This document shows positions 34,803-47,143 of a DNA stretch of 64,000 bases, piece after piece (positions within the stretch are counted from its first letter, which is position 1; each line of letters opens with the position of its first letter). Under the pieces are notes generated by a model. That model did not search any database. It saw only the letters and a program-made list of their open reading frames with translations, and was not told the origin of the DNA. The DNA lies in NCBI GenBank assembly GCA_964059195.1, contig CAXKWD010000006.1, positions 133,988,539 to 134,052,538 on the forward strand, in the 5' to 3' direction. Source of the DNA: Ectobius pallidus (lineage: Eukaryota; Arthropoda; Insecta; Blattodea; Ectobiidae). Made by a program: the position numbers and the translations under genes.

Positions 34803-35328
34803 CCGTATTTTTCGGACCATAAGACGCACTTTTTACCTTTAAAACAAAGCCTTAAAAGTCGGGTGTGTCAATGGTCCTAAGTAAACTAAAAAACAAAATT
34901 AAAATTATGGTAAATATTACCGGTAATACCATAATCATAAAGAAGATGTTGTAACGATAAGTTAGTTGTACATCAGTGCATTTGTCACAAACGTAAAATG
35001 AGGGTAGTGGGAAGACAGGCATACAACGCGAAAAGAAAGGAATGTTGGGTTCTTTCATACAAAAGGAGTTGTCTCCGCGTGGTAATCTAAATGAAGGCAA
35101 TGACCTCTAAACAGCCTTGTTCAGTTATATTTACGTGACATTGAGCACTGAAAGTGATTTTCACTAATTCCATTGTAGAAAGTCATGTTTTGTGTATGCA
35201 ATGAAGTACATTTTCCTTCATTTTCCTTATAAAATTATTCATTTAGAATCACATCATTTTTACCCTTAAATTTCAATCCTAAAATCAAGGTGCGTCTTAT
35301 GTACAGAGCGTCTTATAGACCAAAAACT
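34803..35328. mobile_element. mariner-type MITE, diverged (about 525 bp)
   Basis: The left end CCGTATTTTTCGGACCATAA then GACGCAC follows a TA. The right side carries the inverted GTGCGTCTTATG and GCGTCTTATAGACC near 35289-35320, ending degenerately. I know CCGTATTTTTCGGACTATAA-type ends from widespread Tc1/mariner-derived MITEs. The interior shows no transposase. Confidence 0.5.
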
Positions 35329-36261
35329 TCTTATTGGGGATGCTCGGCACCCCAATAATGTTTATAAAAATACTGCTTTCTCTTGGGAAATAAGCGTAAC
35401 TAAATTAATTTTGGGTACTGAAGACTCCACTCTGAGGTTCTTTGCTCCCTGTGGATGTATCCATCAATTCAGTACATATTATAATTCAAATATTCTGTTT
35501 TAGAAGCAGAGGTACCGACTTGAAAATATTGTTGGGGGGACAAGAATTTGATTTTTAGATGTTAGTCTATACGTAGGCCTTATATGATAAAGAGTTATGT
35601 GTTGTGGTGAAGAAAGTACCTTGCCCCCCCCCCAAATCGCCTATACTTACAAGCGTCTTCTGCAAGGAATAAATGGGAATAATAATTTGAAGAGAGAAAC
35701 TACGGTATACGATGAATAGAAGTAAAAGAGAACAAATCATAATTAATAGTGCTGTAATAAAATGAAAATATTTATATTCCACACTATCAAAGAGAATCTG
35801 GGAATTTTTTACTTCTTTCATCACACGAACAGACGGATACACAACATTACATAGTCAACAATAGTAGCTATTCCCCTTTTTAATTTAAAATGCTTCTCGC
35901 AGAACGTGGAATCGTAACCGCGCAAATGCAATTTCCAGACAACGCGGAAGTTGGCTGATTTACGAAAATGCGAGAGCTCTATTTATTCTGATATAAAGAG
36001 AAACGAGGCCACATGCCGAGCGAACAAATCGCACACATTACGGACGATTTAAGTGAATGTCATGTTGTAAAACTGTAACTAAAATTAACTTTGGTCTTTA
36101 CTCGTCAATTACTGTGGCGAGCCAAACTTTAAATTGCATTTACAATATTGCAATAACAACAGTAGCCATGGGTTTATAACGTAAATTTTTTGCCTAACTA
36201 AAAGAAAAAAATCTGCTTTGGCAAGTCTTTCCTAAAGACATTTGTGTACGTACGTACTGTA
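35329..36261. other. No gene seen
   Basis: A small hairpin (TTATTGGGG...CCCCAATAA) lies at 35332-35359. C- and G-rich runs at 35532 and 35624 suggest another degraded MITE, but no matched ends were found. Confidence 0.4.
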
Positions 36262-36760
36262 TTTATTTATTTACTTACTTACTTACTCAATGACAATGGG
36301 TAATTCCTAAGCAAGCCAAAGGAATATAGTCTATTTTATGATACCCGGAGGTTTTTTCCCGCGCTTACATTAATCCACCATACAACCATACAGTGTAATA
36401 ACTCAATCCAACCATCCTTCGCAAATCCTACTTCCCTTAAATCTATACTAATATTGTCCTCCCACCTACGTCTAGGTCTTCCAATTGGTCTTTTTCCTTT
36501 GGATCTCTCAGTATTTCTTAGAATGTCTTTCCTCCCCCATGCGTGTAACATGTCCAGCCCATTTCATCCTCCGAGATTTAATTACTCACTATATTCGGTG
36601 AAGAGTACAGGTTAAGAACCTTTTCTTTTCATTATGCAGTTTTATCCAGTCCCCGTTTTCATTTCTCTTGGGGTCCGAATGTTTTCCTAAGCACCCGGTT
36701 TTCGAACACACTCAGATTATGTTCTTCCCGAAGAGTCAAGGACCATGTCATTCGAGTAGG
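36262..36760 (-). pseudogene. RTE-like retrotransposon 3' fragment
   Basis: Reading the minus strand, WSLTLREEHNLSVFENRVLR at about 36750-36690 is followed, after frame changes, by WAGHVTRMGEE and by the 36551-36336 frame with RPIGRPRRRWEDNISIDLRE and KDGWIELL. This is the same C-terminal family as 21.5-22.2 kb. The 3' end is a TAAG tail (plus strand TTACTTACTTACTTACT, 36271-36287) running into TAAA repeats. It is 5'-truncated near 36760 and frameshifted. Confidence 0.75.
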
Positions 36761-38598
36761 TAGACCTTTGAAAGAAGATTTTAGGACTAATTTATCCCAA
36801 ACACTTGAAACTGATTATTTGCATTTTATAGACGATGAATTGAATGTTGTTAATTTCGTCAGTGTTCTTTAGGGGTACATTTTAGGACCAGATTTTATTT
36901 CCCTAACTGGCTGGTTAAAGATAGCCTACCGGCCTATTATATAAGTTTTTGCACTGACTATTCTACTCATATAGGCCTAGTTTTCGTAAGTGGCGGATTC
37001 ATGAAATGATAGAGTGATTATTTTTTTGTTGACCGAAATACTGTCATTTTATATTTGCGAAAAAATGCGAAGTTTTGTGGTTCGTTTTCAGCGCTAAAAT
37101 CTTCTTTTTTAACGAAATCATATTTTTCAAGGAGAATATCGAGTTTCAGAAAGGCATCTTTTAAAAAGGACTTAAATGATATATTTATCGAAATTCGGGC
37201 ATATATAATGTGTACACCTTAGTAAAATAAATATTGAATAAAACAAATTTTGAACTGTCAGGTATAGGCTATCAGTGATATAAGGTTAAGGAACTAAGAA
37301 TTAAATAAACCACTGATTTTTCAATAAAAATTAAATGAATCTGGTGTATAGAGAGATATTAATATAAATTGATTTTGTTACAGAATAATCCTATTTGGAT
37401 TTAAGACAGTTAATTTATTTTATTTCAATACACAAATAGCTGTGTTTTATTGCCGAGTAATTTATATCCTCAAAACACCCTCGATACAGTAGGTAGGCCG
37501 AGGAGACTGTGTTAAACTAGTTTACCTACACTACAGGCAAGTGTTAATAGTCAACTCATAAGAATTTTTAAAATACACAAAATGAAAGGCCTAAAATCTA
37601 AGGAAATGTGAAATTTTCTTTGCAGAAATATGCAATATTTTACACCACATAAGCCGTAAATCTATTTTGTGAAATGCTGAATTCCCCCGAAATTGTTTGC
37701 TTTTTTTCGAAATAACACGTACTTAAGCCTATTTAAGTACGTTTAAGTACTCATTCAAAGTAACTAATCAGAGGTGTTTGTCAAATTATAAATGTGTCTA
37801 ATTTAATCTTGTCTCACATTTTTACTATTACTTTGGTTGTTATTACTGTGTAAATAGATGATAGTTTCATTTTACTGAATATTCTTATTACACTTATTAG
37901 GCCTAATGAATCAAAACAGTGAATATGACGTTTACAAAATGTTGATAATGTTTTTTGATATAATAGACTAACTTTATTCAAGGTGATCAGTATGGATCAT
38001 AATTTTCCCATATCATTCCCAGCATGATAGCATGAAATCATGTGATTGTTTTATGTCCAAGTTCTTATTAATGTAAATAACTCTCTACAAAAAAAGTAGT
38101 TAGATTAAAAACTGTATGAGCTATTTCGTGGGTAGTAATTCTTTATTATAACTTCAAGATTTAATATCCCCCTGATAATCTTTTTCTCTAGTAAAAGTGA
38201 AGAGATTCGCTTTGTCTTCATCTTACTTTCCTGGAATGGAGTGTATATGAGGATTTATAGCCTTCATACGGTACATTTTCATCTTCTTGTTACGTCACCT
38301 ATTAAATAAGATTATGGAAAAAGACATTTCCTTGAAATTATTCTCAACTTCAACTTCTGCTTCCGCCAGAATTTGCATTGCATGTTTAGATTTTCATAGA
38401 TAATAAAATCAGAAGCTATTTCCTGGATTTGTTTATGCTTTTATGTCATAACTGTTTTCTTCATCACTGCAGTAACGTTTTTGCAAAAGCGATACAAAGA
38501 AAAGAAGAACTTTATCGAAAACAGTAGGTTTATATAACTCGTGTTGATTCTTCTATTTGGAGGAGTTCGCAAACTTTATAACGTGGAGATCTAACCCT
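36761..38598. other. No feature recognised
   Basis: AT-rich. TAGGCCTA lies at 36972 and 37898. No exon-like frame or repeat termini seen. Confidence 0.5.
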
Positions 38599-38943
38599 TA
38601 ACCACGATGTGAGGTCTGTGAGACCGCTGTAAAAACTTAAACCGCTACTGCTGCCTGAATATCATCTTCACAAGTGTTATTCACACTATCTTCTCTCATC
38701 GATATTGTTTATCACCCCATGTGCATCATTTACCCAACAGTAAAGCTGTGCTAGAGAAAAGTTTATTTTATAGCGGTCTGTTGAAATTCACGTCCATTGT
38801 TATGTAAGTTTTTTTTTTCAGTGTATTATTTTGTGAATAACAATGAGTGAACGGCCGGGACCATCAAAAATTTTAGGTCTAGAGTTTTCAGATCCGGAAG
38901 TTATGAAAAATCATATTTTTAACAACACATCCTATTATACATG
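38599..38943 (+). mobile_element. Possible piggyBac-like left end with transposase N-terminus
   Basis: TTAACCACGATGTGAGGTCT at about 38598 resembles a piggyBac terminus next to its TTAA target. About 245 bp later an ATG opens a 34-codon frame, MSERPGPSKI...EFSDPEVMK, ending in a stop near 38945. It is similar in style to the acidic N-termini of piggyBac transposases. No catalytic domain or right end was found. This call is tentative. Confidence 0.38.
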
Positions 38944-39818
38944 CTAATGTTAAAATATGTACAAAATATGAAAGTAGCAGAAAACTAATTGTTTGATTTT
39001 GCATATTGTTGCTAGCTGTTCATCATGGCAACCATGAGGTCGTTTCCAGGCACATGATTTTTTCATCTCGACACTGTGTTAAAACACTTCGTCAATGTAC
39101 TCATATTGATTCATGCCAAATTATGTCTAACTACAGGGAGGGGTCGCGAAATTTAATTTTAACGTCTTTTTTCAATTACAGACAAAATAGCTTCCTTTTT
39201 AAACACTTACCACATTCTTTACCACTCCAAAATAATTATATCCAAAAAAAAGCAATCAAAATTAAATTTGAAGGCCTTTTAATAAGTATGCTACTATTAG
39301 TTTAGTTATATTAAGGTAATAAACACTAAATGAGAGAGACATTTTGGTTTAGTGAAGTAAAAAGGAGTTATCTATATATATTTTTTAAATTTAAACTTCC
39401 TACAATTGTAGCGTACCGAAATTGACTCATCATACAAACATAATCATGATATAAACTGTTTAAATGGTTACTAAGAATAGAAATGTTTACACTTAAAATT
39501 GAAATTAATAGAGATGGTTATTTATAATAAGCAGTGAACCCTTAATGGCTAATGTAGATAGATTTAAATATATGGATATTTCTAGATTATTAAAAAAGGA
39601 AAGTAAAAACTTAGTTATTGTCCCTCTTGCTTCTATGTAGAGACCGACATTTAGCTTAAGTAGTACTTTACTTAAAAGTGAAACAAGGCGCCCGTTACAT
39701 AGCTACATTACAAATCGACAGACTGGACAGTGTTAAATTGTAACGTTGTACACTGTTGTACACTGTTTCAATAAAATAATTCTATTTTAAAATTTAAATA
39801 ATCACCATACTCAACTGT

Positions 39819-39877
<59 letters not shown>

Positions 39878-40699
39878 TGAGCACCTCCCCTGGCTAGGTC
39901 CCTGCCTAGCTATACATTATTTTTCTAGATGTATCATATTCTTGACAGGATATGGACAATAAAGCTAAAGACTGACTCAAGAATTTGCGTACCTTTCTAC
40001 GTATTTTTCTTTTATTTGAACACATAGATAAACCAGATTTGGCCGGGACAGTTCCGACTTTCGAAGTCAACTCCCCTTGTTCCCATCGAGTTCTCTCGAG
40101 ACGCCTAAAAACTCCTGTTTTTAAAAATGGTCATTTGAGGTTTCAACATGCAATTTTTATTTTATCTAGCAATGACAGTCAAGAATTTAGTTCGGGATCT
40201 TCAGTAATATTTACGCTGAACATTGTATCACTGAACTGGATTTGCTAACCCTTATTTTTCAATTGGCGTGGGTGTATTAGGATGTATAGTATAGCTAGTA
40301 ACATCTTTATAGTTTATTCACTTTACCTAATTCAGTTCTAGTTTGTAACCAATTTTGTATTTCCCGAACGGCACTGAATGGGATGAAGTAAAAATAAGTT
40401 AGGACTCTCTTACAAATGTGTTAATTAATAATGGCTTGTTCGGAGAGTGTATTAATAAGCAGAAGTTTAAAGTATGAAGTAGAGGCCGCCTACAAACCAC
40501 TATCAAAACTTAACGACGAGGAATAAAAAACTGAAAAAGAGATCCTTATATAACATATAGTCCTAATATATTGTGACCAATTTAATTGTATTTACAAAAT
40601 TATGTTATACAGACGTTGTCCCCTAAAATATTTATACACAACAAATGGGGATATCATACAATATATATTTTTTAATTGAGGAATATTCCACAATACAAT
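38944..40699. repeat. Mostly unrecognised; 55-bp poly(T) at 39822-39876
   Basis: The T run followed by GTGAGCACCTCCCCTGG looks like the poly(A) end of a minus-strand retroelement or processed transcript. A faint ACTCAA repeat on both sides is too short to prove a target duplication. The rest shows no gene. Confidence 0.45.
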
Positions 40700-40766
40700 T
40701 GTTTTCCTTCATCCCACAACAATCTTTTGACTCCATAAGTCCCTGTCAATAGCATCTTCTTCACTT
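40700..40766 (-). pseudogene. RTE-like relic, 3' part (separated by a later insertion)
   Basis: The minus strand reads SEEDAIDRDLWSQKIVVG then a stop, the usual end of an RTE-group polyprotein. It continues exactly from the fragment at 42774-42940 once the Jockey/CR1-type element between them is ignored. Both sides of that insertion carry TCACTT. Confidence 0.72.
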
Positions 40767-42773
40767 AATCCTTTATTTATTTATTTATTGTACTAAGAAT
40801 ATTACAGGCTAATGCCCAATTACAATATTCTCGCTTACATAATACACCAGATTAAAAAATTCAAGTGATATTCAAAATAATTAAGCTAATGCTACAACAA
40901 TAAGAAAAAAACACACAGAAAAGAAAAACACAAACACAAAACAATATGACAATTACACAAGGGAACATAATATGAAAAAAAAACAAATAATAATATAATA
41001 GTTTTGGAGGAAAATATACATGTCAGAAAGATTCAAGTAAAGAAAATGACATGGAGCAAAATTTATTAATTATTATTTTAAAATTTTTTTCACACATATT
41101 TTTAAACCGCTTATTGTTAGTATTAAAAATATATATATTGTCCATTTTGTGCAACTGATTGTATGGTCGGAGTACATTATAAAGAGGTGAATTATTATGA
41201 GAGTCAGTGTTTACTTTTGGGATGAAAAAAAGATTATGCAATTTATGAGATCTATAACGTGGAACATAAAAATATATTTCTTTGAGAATATTAATATCAT
41301 CTATTTCATTATTAATTAATTTGTATAAAAACAACAATGCATGAATGTTTCGTCTGTGTGATAATTCAGGGGTATTGAAATACTGTAACATAGTTGAATA
41401 TGATTCAAATTTAGGATAGTAGTTAAACTGTCTGAAATACGTATATTTTAGGAATTTATTTTGAATGGACTCTATCAATTTCTTGTATTTAATGGTAGTA
41501 GGATTCCAAATTAATGAGCAATATTCTAATTTTGGTCTGACAATGGTTCTGTATAGTCTAAATAATGTACATATACTACAATATTTTGAGTTTCTGATAG
41601 TAAATCCAAGATTTTTAAGAGTTTTACAAATAATATTATTAATATGATTCGAGAAAGTTAAATTATTGTTAAATAATATACCTAAATCATTCATAGTTGT
41701 AATTTTGTTCAACTGAATACCATTAATACAATATTGCCATGCAATATTATTTTTAGATCTAGAGAAAGTCATAATTTTGCATTTTTCAATGTTTAAAGGT
41801 AATTTATTATGTCCACTCCATTCACTTAATTTATTTAAATCATTCTGCAGTTCCATACAATCATTAGGACTCAAAATTATTTTAAATAATTTGATATCAT
41901 CAGCAAATGCAGTAATATTTGAAAAACAGACTTGATCAAAGATGTCATTAATAAATAGGAGAAAAAATAAAGGACCTAGATTTGATCCCTGAGGAACACC
42001 AGAATTGACAGTTATTTTTTTTTTTTTTTATAAATGGCATTTATATGTCACAACCTGTTTTCTGTTGCTTAAATATGAAACAATAAGTGTTAGCAAGGGT
42101 GAGGCAAAATTATAGTCCGTTAGTTTGTTAATTAAAATGTCATGATCTACTTTATCGAACGCTTTTTGAAAGTCAGTATATATCACATCGACTTGTTTTC
42201 TTTTATCTAATCCTGATGAAACATAGTGTGTAAAATTCAAAAGATTTGTGAGCGTTGATCTTCTAGGCATGAATCCATGTTGATTTGTAGAAATATTAAT
42301 TTTTACGTGATTGAAGATATGGATATATAATATGCTTTCAAATATTTTAGCAGGTGCTGATAATAAGGATATTGGTCTGTAGTTTTCCACTAATTTTGGG
42401 TTACCCGATTTATAGATAGGTGTAATTTTAGTAAGTTTCCAAACATTAGGGAATATATTCTGTTTAATCACAAGATTAAATAATATTTGCAAGGGTTTAA
42501 TTAAATATTCTCTACAGCCTTTAATTATATATGGTGGTATTTCATCCGGTCCTGTAGATTTTTTGGGTTTCAATTTTTTTATTGCTAATTCTACTTCTTC
42601 TGAACTAATCTCATTTAACATTAAGGGATTTTTGTTATCGAACTTAGAACTACAACAATAATTTATTTTATATGTAGCAGGGGTATTCGTGTACACTGAT
42701 TGAAAATAATCTGCAAATATATTTGCAATATCCTGTGGATTATTGAATGTATTTCCATTATGCTCGAATTCAC
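40767..42773 (-). mobile_element. Jockey/CR1-group LINE, 5'-truncated (2.0 kb)
   Basis: Minus-strand element bounded by TCACTT direct repeats (40761-40766 and 42774-42779, the latter overlapping the 5' boundary estimate by a few bases). Its 3' end is a short untranslated region and an (AAAT)n tail at about 40773-40790. It starts inside the region before reverse transcriptase, so the endonuclease and first ORF are missing. It split an older RTE-like element. Confidence 0.8.
41023..42773 (-). pseudogene. LINE reverse transcriptase with one disruption
   Basis: RNA-directed DNA polymerase of the non-LTR type. In order on the minus strand: KPKKSTGPDEIP (about 42575), ENYRPISLL (42395), HGFMPRRSTLTN (42275), YTDFQKAFDKVDHD with the first catalytic Asp (42180-42140), then SGVPQGSNLGPLFF (about 41995) and AFADDIKLF with the paired catalytic Asp (41910), then a thumb-like region and a 200-residue C-terminal part ending at 41023. 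The only break is at 42010-42030, where a stop and a 15-base A run (T on the plus strand) replace a few codons. Catalytic motifs are otherwise intact, which suggests a fairly recent insertion. Confidence 0.9.
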
Positions 42774-42940
42774 TCACTTCATGCCATACTCCATTTCACC
42801 CCATCCATCCAGCACTCTTGGGGCTTCCCTCTTCTTCTTTTTCCTTCTACTTTCCATCCAAAATTTTCTTGGGTATTCTATCCTCTGTCATTCTGAGTAC
42901 ATGTCCATATATATACTGCGTGCAGTAGATTATCAGTATG
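42774..42940 (-). pseudogene. RTE-like relic, 5' part
   Basis: The minus strand reads GHVLRMTEDRIPKKILDGK, a frame change, then GKRRRGKPQECWMDGVKWSM. The GHV.RM and GK..RG.P...W.D motifs are typical of the C-terminal tail of RTE-group polyproteins. It is interrupted at 42774 by the Jockey/CR1-type element and resumes at 40766. Stops and frameshifts show it was already dead. Confidence 0.75.
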
Positions 42941-43274
42941 ATAAAAGGTTAAAAGAATAAAAGGTACACATAAAACAATCAACAATAATCTAAAATCATA
43001 TACAAAATTGATTGTGTAAGTTATTCATAGATGTGCACCAATCATAATATTTAAAAGGAAATTAACATTATTCCTCAGTTCAATTATTACACTATATACA
43101 TTAAAAGTTACAATTATATATTCTGTTGTCACACTTTACATTGTGATAAAATTAGGTCATCAGTGTCTATATTGTTTGCTATGTGTATGACTTGGTTGGG
43201 TTCAGTATTATAGTAATATTGCTGTATTATCAACTTGCGTCCCTTAAGTGTCTCGTTTCCAGCGTCGTCTTCCC

Positions 43275-43330
43275 TTTCCCAGTATTCAGATATGTATTTC
43301 GACACCAATCTATGTCATCTTCAGTCTGGT
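43275..43330 (-). ncRNA. Hammerhead-ribozyme-like fold (locus 2)
   Basis: Minus strand: CCAGA, CTGAAGA, an extra T, GACA-8 nt-TGTC (helix II), GAAA, then ATA-CA-TAT giving a 3-bp helix III, then C, then TGAATACTGG. CCAG can pair with CTGG past a bulge as helix I. The core matches CUGANGA...GAAA except for the extra U after the last core A, as at the other two loci. Helix I is weaker here. Confidence 0.42.
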
Positions 43331-44514
43331 GTCATAACGTAAATTATATAAATAGTTTCAGTATTTAGTACATTATAATATAATAATTAAGTTCAAACAT
43401 TATTAATGTAAGCAGAAGTTTGTTATACCTCAGCAAAGTGAGAACAAGATCAGAGAAAAGAACTTGAACTAATATGTATATGTGCAAACTATGTTCCACC
43501 ACTTCATATCCAAAGAGATACCTTTTACAAATATTTCTAACATTGAGGAATTTGTGATATGTCTTCTCTGTACAAATGTAGCAGCCGAGCGATGAGTAAG
43601 GTACATCTGAGAAAATTCAAATGAAAGTAGACATTTTGATAGCAATACTGATGGTGACAGTTAATTTGAAATGTGAAGTTTTACAGAATTCTATGACTTC
43701 TTAAAGGTCGCAAACATCCCCTGGCTCAAAATTCCATTTGTCACAGAAATATGGGGGCATTAAGAACTGACTGTAGTTGCCAGAATAAGTACTTTGACGT
43801 GTGGAAACCATGTTACATTGTCATTTGGTGTCTTTTATTTAGTTCGTCGTGAGAAGTTATTCAATTGGGGTCCCAGCTTCGACTCTCTGAAATATGGTCA
43901 CCTTAGATAAGGATAGATTCAAATAAGACAATAGATATATAGGGATATAAAATGGGATATATAGGCCTACTCAAGTTGCAGTTAAGACAAAAGTGGAAAA
44001 ATGGAAAAAATGTTTGGTGACTAACAATGCAGTATATCAGTCTTTTCCACTGATTGAAATAAAAAATCACAAATGAAAGACTTTCCTCTCGACTCACAGA
44101 AGTTAGTTGTCGTAGAAGTTTACAATGAGTTTTCTGTCAACATCTAGAAAAAATTGTAGTTGTTTCGAGTGGGCTTGCGGACATTCTTCTCAACAGATTC
44201 TTCGTCTCCCTCCTCCATCCCCTTCTTCCCTTTTTTTCTTCCTCTGCGTTTGTTTCTGTATGTCCCACACAACTTCTCAACTCTTCCATTCTCCACTTGA
44301 ACGTTTCACTTGTCAGAATAAAAAAGTAATGAAAAATATCCTGAGGACAGTTCCTCATTATTCAAGTACTTTCCATGAAATGTATTAATAAAAGAAAAAT
44401 TAGGGTCACCGCAGCACTGGATTCTCTATATTGTCATTTCATCTCTGTCAACACCCCTAGGGCAACTTAGAATATTTTGCTTGTTATGTTTTGGTAAAAA
44501 AATATAATTATATA
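43331..44514. other. No gene seen
   Basis: AT-rich with TAGGCCTA at 43972. The overlapping open frames at 44125-44388 (+) and 44137-44358 (-) are composition artefacts of a CT/AG-rich stretch. Confidence 0.45.
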
Positions 44515-44996
44515 TACTGCATATATAATGTAGGCTAAGCCGCCTAGGGTGGGAAATGTTTAGAAACATTTAGATTCTTTTAAATAGCTGAAAACTGAAG
44601 TTTGCCAAAATTAAAGTAAGGATTTAGGATTTTAAGCCTTTTTTCAACTCCTGTCTCCTGGAAAAAAGCTATATATTATGTAGTATTATATAGTTCGCTT
44701 GTTTAATGCAAATACCGTATAAAAAGTTATAACCTTTTCAATTAAATGTATTTTTATTTAATCCCAATACTATCTAGATGTGTTATATTGTCTTCATAAA
44801 TACAAGCCTTTCTCAAATTAGGCAAATTATTCAAATTAATTTTATTTAACCACTTATACCAATACCTGGACAGAGAACGTGAAATTCAACGTTTAATCAA
44901 ATCGTAAAAAATGGAATGAATGAGTTGGCAATTTGTGGGGAGCGCCGAAATCATTTCTCGCCTAGGCTGCCAAAATACCTGGAGCCGGCCCCTATA
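44515..44996. mobile_element. Possible hAT MITE with degraded ends
   Basis: The right end GGAGCCGGCCCCTA (44980-44993) read inverted is TAGGGGCCGGCTCC, a terminus style I know from hAT elements. GCCTAGGCTGCC just inside and GCCGCCTAGGGTGGG at 44539 form the usual subterminal pair. The left terminus and target duplication are not clear. Confidence 0.4.
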
Positions 44997-45066
44997 TCCT
45001 TTTGTATATTTCTTATATAATCATATCTTTCGATATAGTCGTTTGATTATAGTATGTATGTAAATA

Positions 45067-45226
45067 TGAAGGGGTCGGGGAAGATAGTACTAAGCCACAC
45101 AAATCTTATTTTAGATACAGTATTACATTGGAATAAATAGTGATTAAAAATATACTGTATATAAATAGTGCAACAATCTCAACTTTTAAAAAATGAGGGT
45201 TAGCACTATCTTTCCCCGACCCCTTC

Positions 45227-45227
<1 letters not shown>
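45067..45227. mobile_element. Short mariner-type MITE (161 bp)
   Basis: Inverted ends of about 33 bp, TGAAGGGGTCGGGGAAGATA continuing to GT.CTAA.CC, match with one gap and two mismatches. TA flanks both sides (45065-45066 and 45228-45229), the Tc1/mariner target. It could fold into one long hairpin. The right flank is an (AT)n run. Confidence 0.82.
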
Positions 45228-45271
<44 letters not shown>

Positions 45272-45320
45272 TATAATTATATATACACATGTATATACAC
45301 ACATATATATTTATATATAC
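45228..45320. repeat. (AT)n-rich microsatellite
   Basis: Alternating AT with occasional GT/AC steps, adjoining the MITE. It creates spurious Tyr/Ile-rich frames. Confidence 0.93.
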
Positions 45321-45382
45321 ATACAGTGAAGGGCCGCTTAATGTAATCGCGTATAATGTTATATTTCGAGTAATGTTATCAC

Positions 45383-45849
45383 TAGGGGGCGGATTTCTAT
45401 GACATGTCATATTTTTCCCCCTTTGCAATATTTCAGGTTTCCGACTAATTTAAACCCGATTCCAAGCATCCTGGTGAAAATGGAACGGCTTTTATTGTGC
45501 ACATAACTGCATATTTATGAAATTTTCAACTATTGTAGCATATTTAGTATGAATATGCATATTTAGGTCATATTTTTGGCATATTTGTGTGCATATTAAA
45601 GAAATTTTGAAGTTTCATATCATATTTTGTAAATTTTGCATTATACTGATACTTTTTGAGAATTTACAGATATTTTAAATAATTAACACTATATTTTAAT
45701 AAAATGTATTTTAATGAAACTTAAAAAAAATATACACAATGTGTAAGCGGTAAAGTCATATTTTAAATTTTATTGGTCATATTTTAATGTTTTTTAGGTC
45801 ATAAATGCATGCATATATCCTATTTTTAGGTCATAGAAATCCGCCCCTA
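45383..45849. mobile_element. hAT MITE (467 bp)
   Basis: Ends TAGGGGGCGGATTTCTATGA and its inverse (TAGGGGCGGATTTCTATGAC) with an exact 8-bp duplication GTTATCAC at 45375-45382 and 45850-45857. TGACATGTCA lies next to the left end; AGGTCATA copies recur inside and next to the right end. No coding sequence. The flanks (CAGTGAAGGGCCGCTTAATG at 45325) look like another, older pogo-like end. Confidence 0.86.
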
Positions 45850-45857
45850 GTTATCAC

Positions 45858-47131
45858 TTTTATGAAGTCCCATATGGACTAATACTCATACATTGAAAAA
45901 AATGCTGTTTATTGTGATCAAAGATTCAGTTTATGTTATCACATTTTCCTTTTTTTTCAGTTTTATTCGCAAGTACTGTACGTCATTCAATTTTTTTTTT
46001 AAGGATTTTATTTCTAACCCAACTGTACTGTGTTGTATTAGATGTAAGGGCAGTGTTTCCAGCTCATAGGATAACCTGTTCAAGGGGGCAGTATACCCTA
46101 ACTTTCTCTTTTAAGCAATAAAACTTGTTTCACCCTTCAGTTTAGCTGTTGCATTTGATTGGTGAACATCACAGTTTTGACAAGCAGTGATGGTTAGTTT
46201 AAAATGAAAAGACTTGAACAGACAGGTGTTAGATGTTTTGCTAAGCGGTCAGTAAACTTCCAAAATCAATATGAGTATGAATTATTGGTTAATAGAATCC
46301 AAAGGGAAAACAGAAACAATAAAAACTTTTTATTGATTGCGAAAATAGTTGTTTGAAGGCTATTATGAGTATTTGAATGAATCACAGTTATGTATTATCT
46401 TGTATGCATGAAAAAATAGCTTTTAATTCTGTTTTTGTAGTGTATTATCTGATGTATGAATAAGTATCTTTCAATTAATTCTTTCGGCTACTGTTATCAA
46501 TCTGTTAATATTATCAGATTAGCTGTGTCCCGAAGTGATCACAATAAGCAGCATACATAAACCATGGAAAAAACCATTTTTTTCTCATATTAAGGCGATG
46601 ATACCCTGAGATGTATGTCATGGAAGAGTGTGGCATCTCTAGTATATGAATACATCATTTGATAGCATTATGATGGATGGTTATATGAACAGAGGCATTG
46701 GTAATGTAATTGTCAGTCAGCTGCTGTGCAGCCTGGCTCTGACAAGATGTGAACAGCATTTGTATGTCAAAATAGTCACTATCCATGGGAGAAATGCCTT
46801 TGTTTTAAATTGTGTACAAACGAAACAAACCGTATAAAAAGAAAATTTATTCAGAAATTGATAAAATCCTAAAAGAACCAAATCACACATTTTTTTACTT
46901 ACTTTAACCTAAATCCCTCTAGTCTTAGAGTTTGGCTGATGTCTGTAAAGTCTCCTTGTTAACTCTAGATAGTGTGCTCTGTAATGTCATGTGAGCAGGT
47001 GCATGCTGTATTCTGTACACAGTGCAGATAAATGGCAATTTGTTGATAATCGTTTACTTTAATTTACGTTACATCATTCATAGATTACAAGTAACATCTA
47101 AGCTAAAGCTTAAGAATAGTTTCATAAATGA
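45858..47131. other. No gene identified
   Basis: The element at 45383 may sit inside an older pogo-like repeat extending into this stretch, but no matching right end was found. The open frame at 46646-46837 (+) is unrecognised. Confidence 0.4.
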
Positions 47132-47143
47132 TTTATAAATGCT

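Noticed and set aside
44125..44388. Overlapping sense and antisense frames
   Set aside because: Both follow from a CT-rich strand bias; no domain or splice context.
45225..45428. Tyr/Ile-rich open frame on the minus strand
   Set aside because: Translation of the (AT)n microsatellite and the edge of a hAT MITE.
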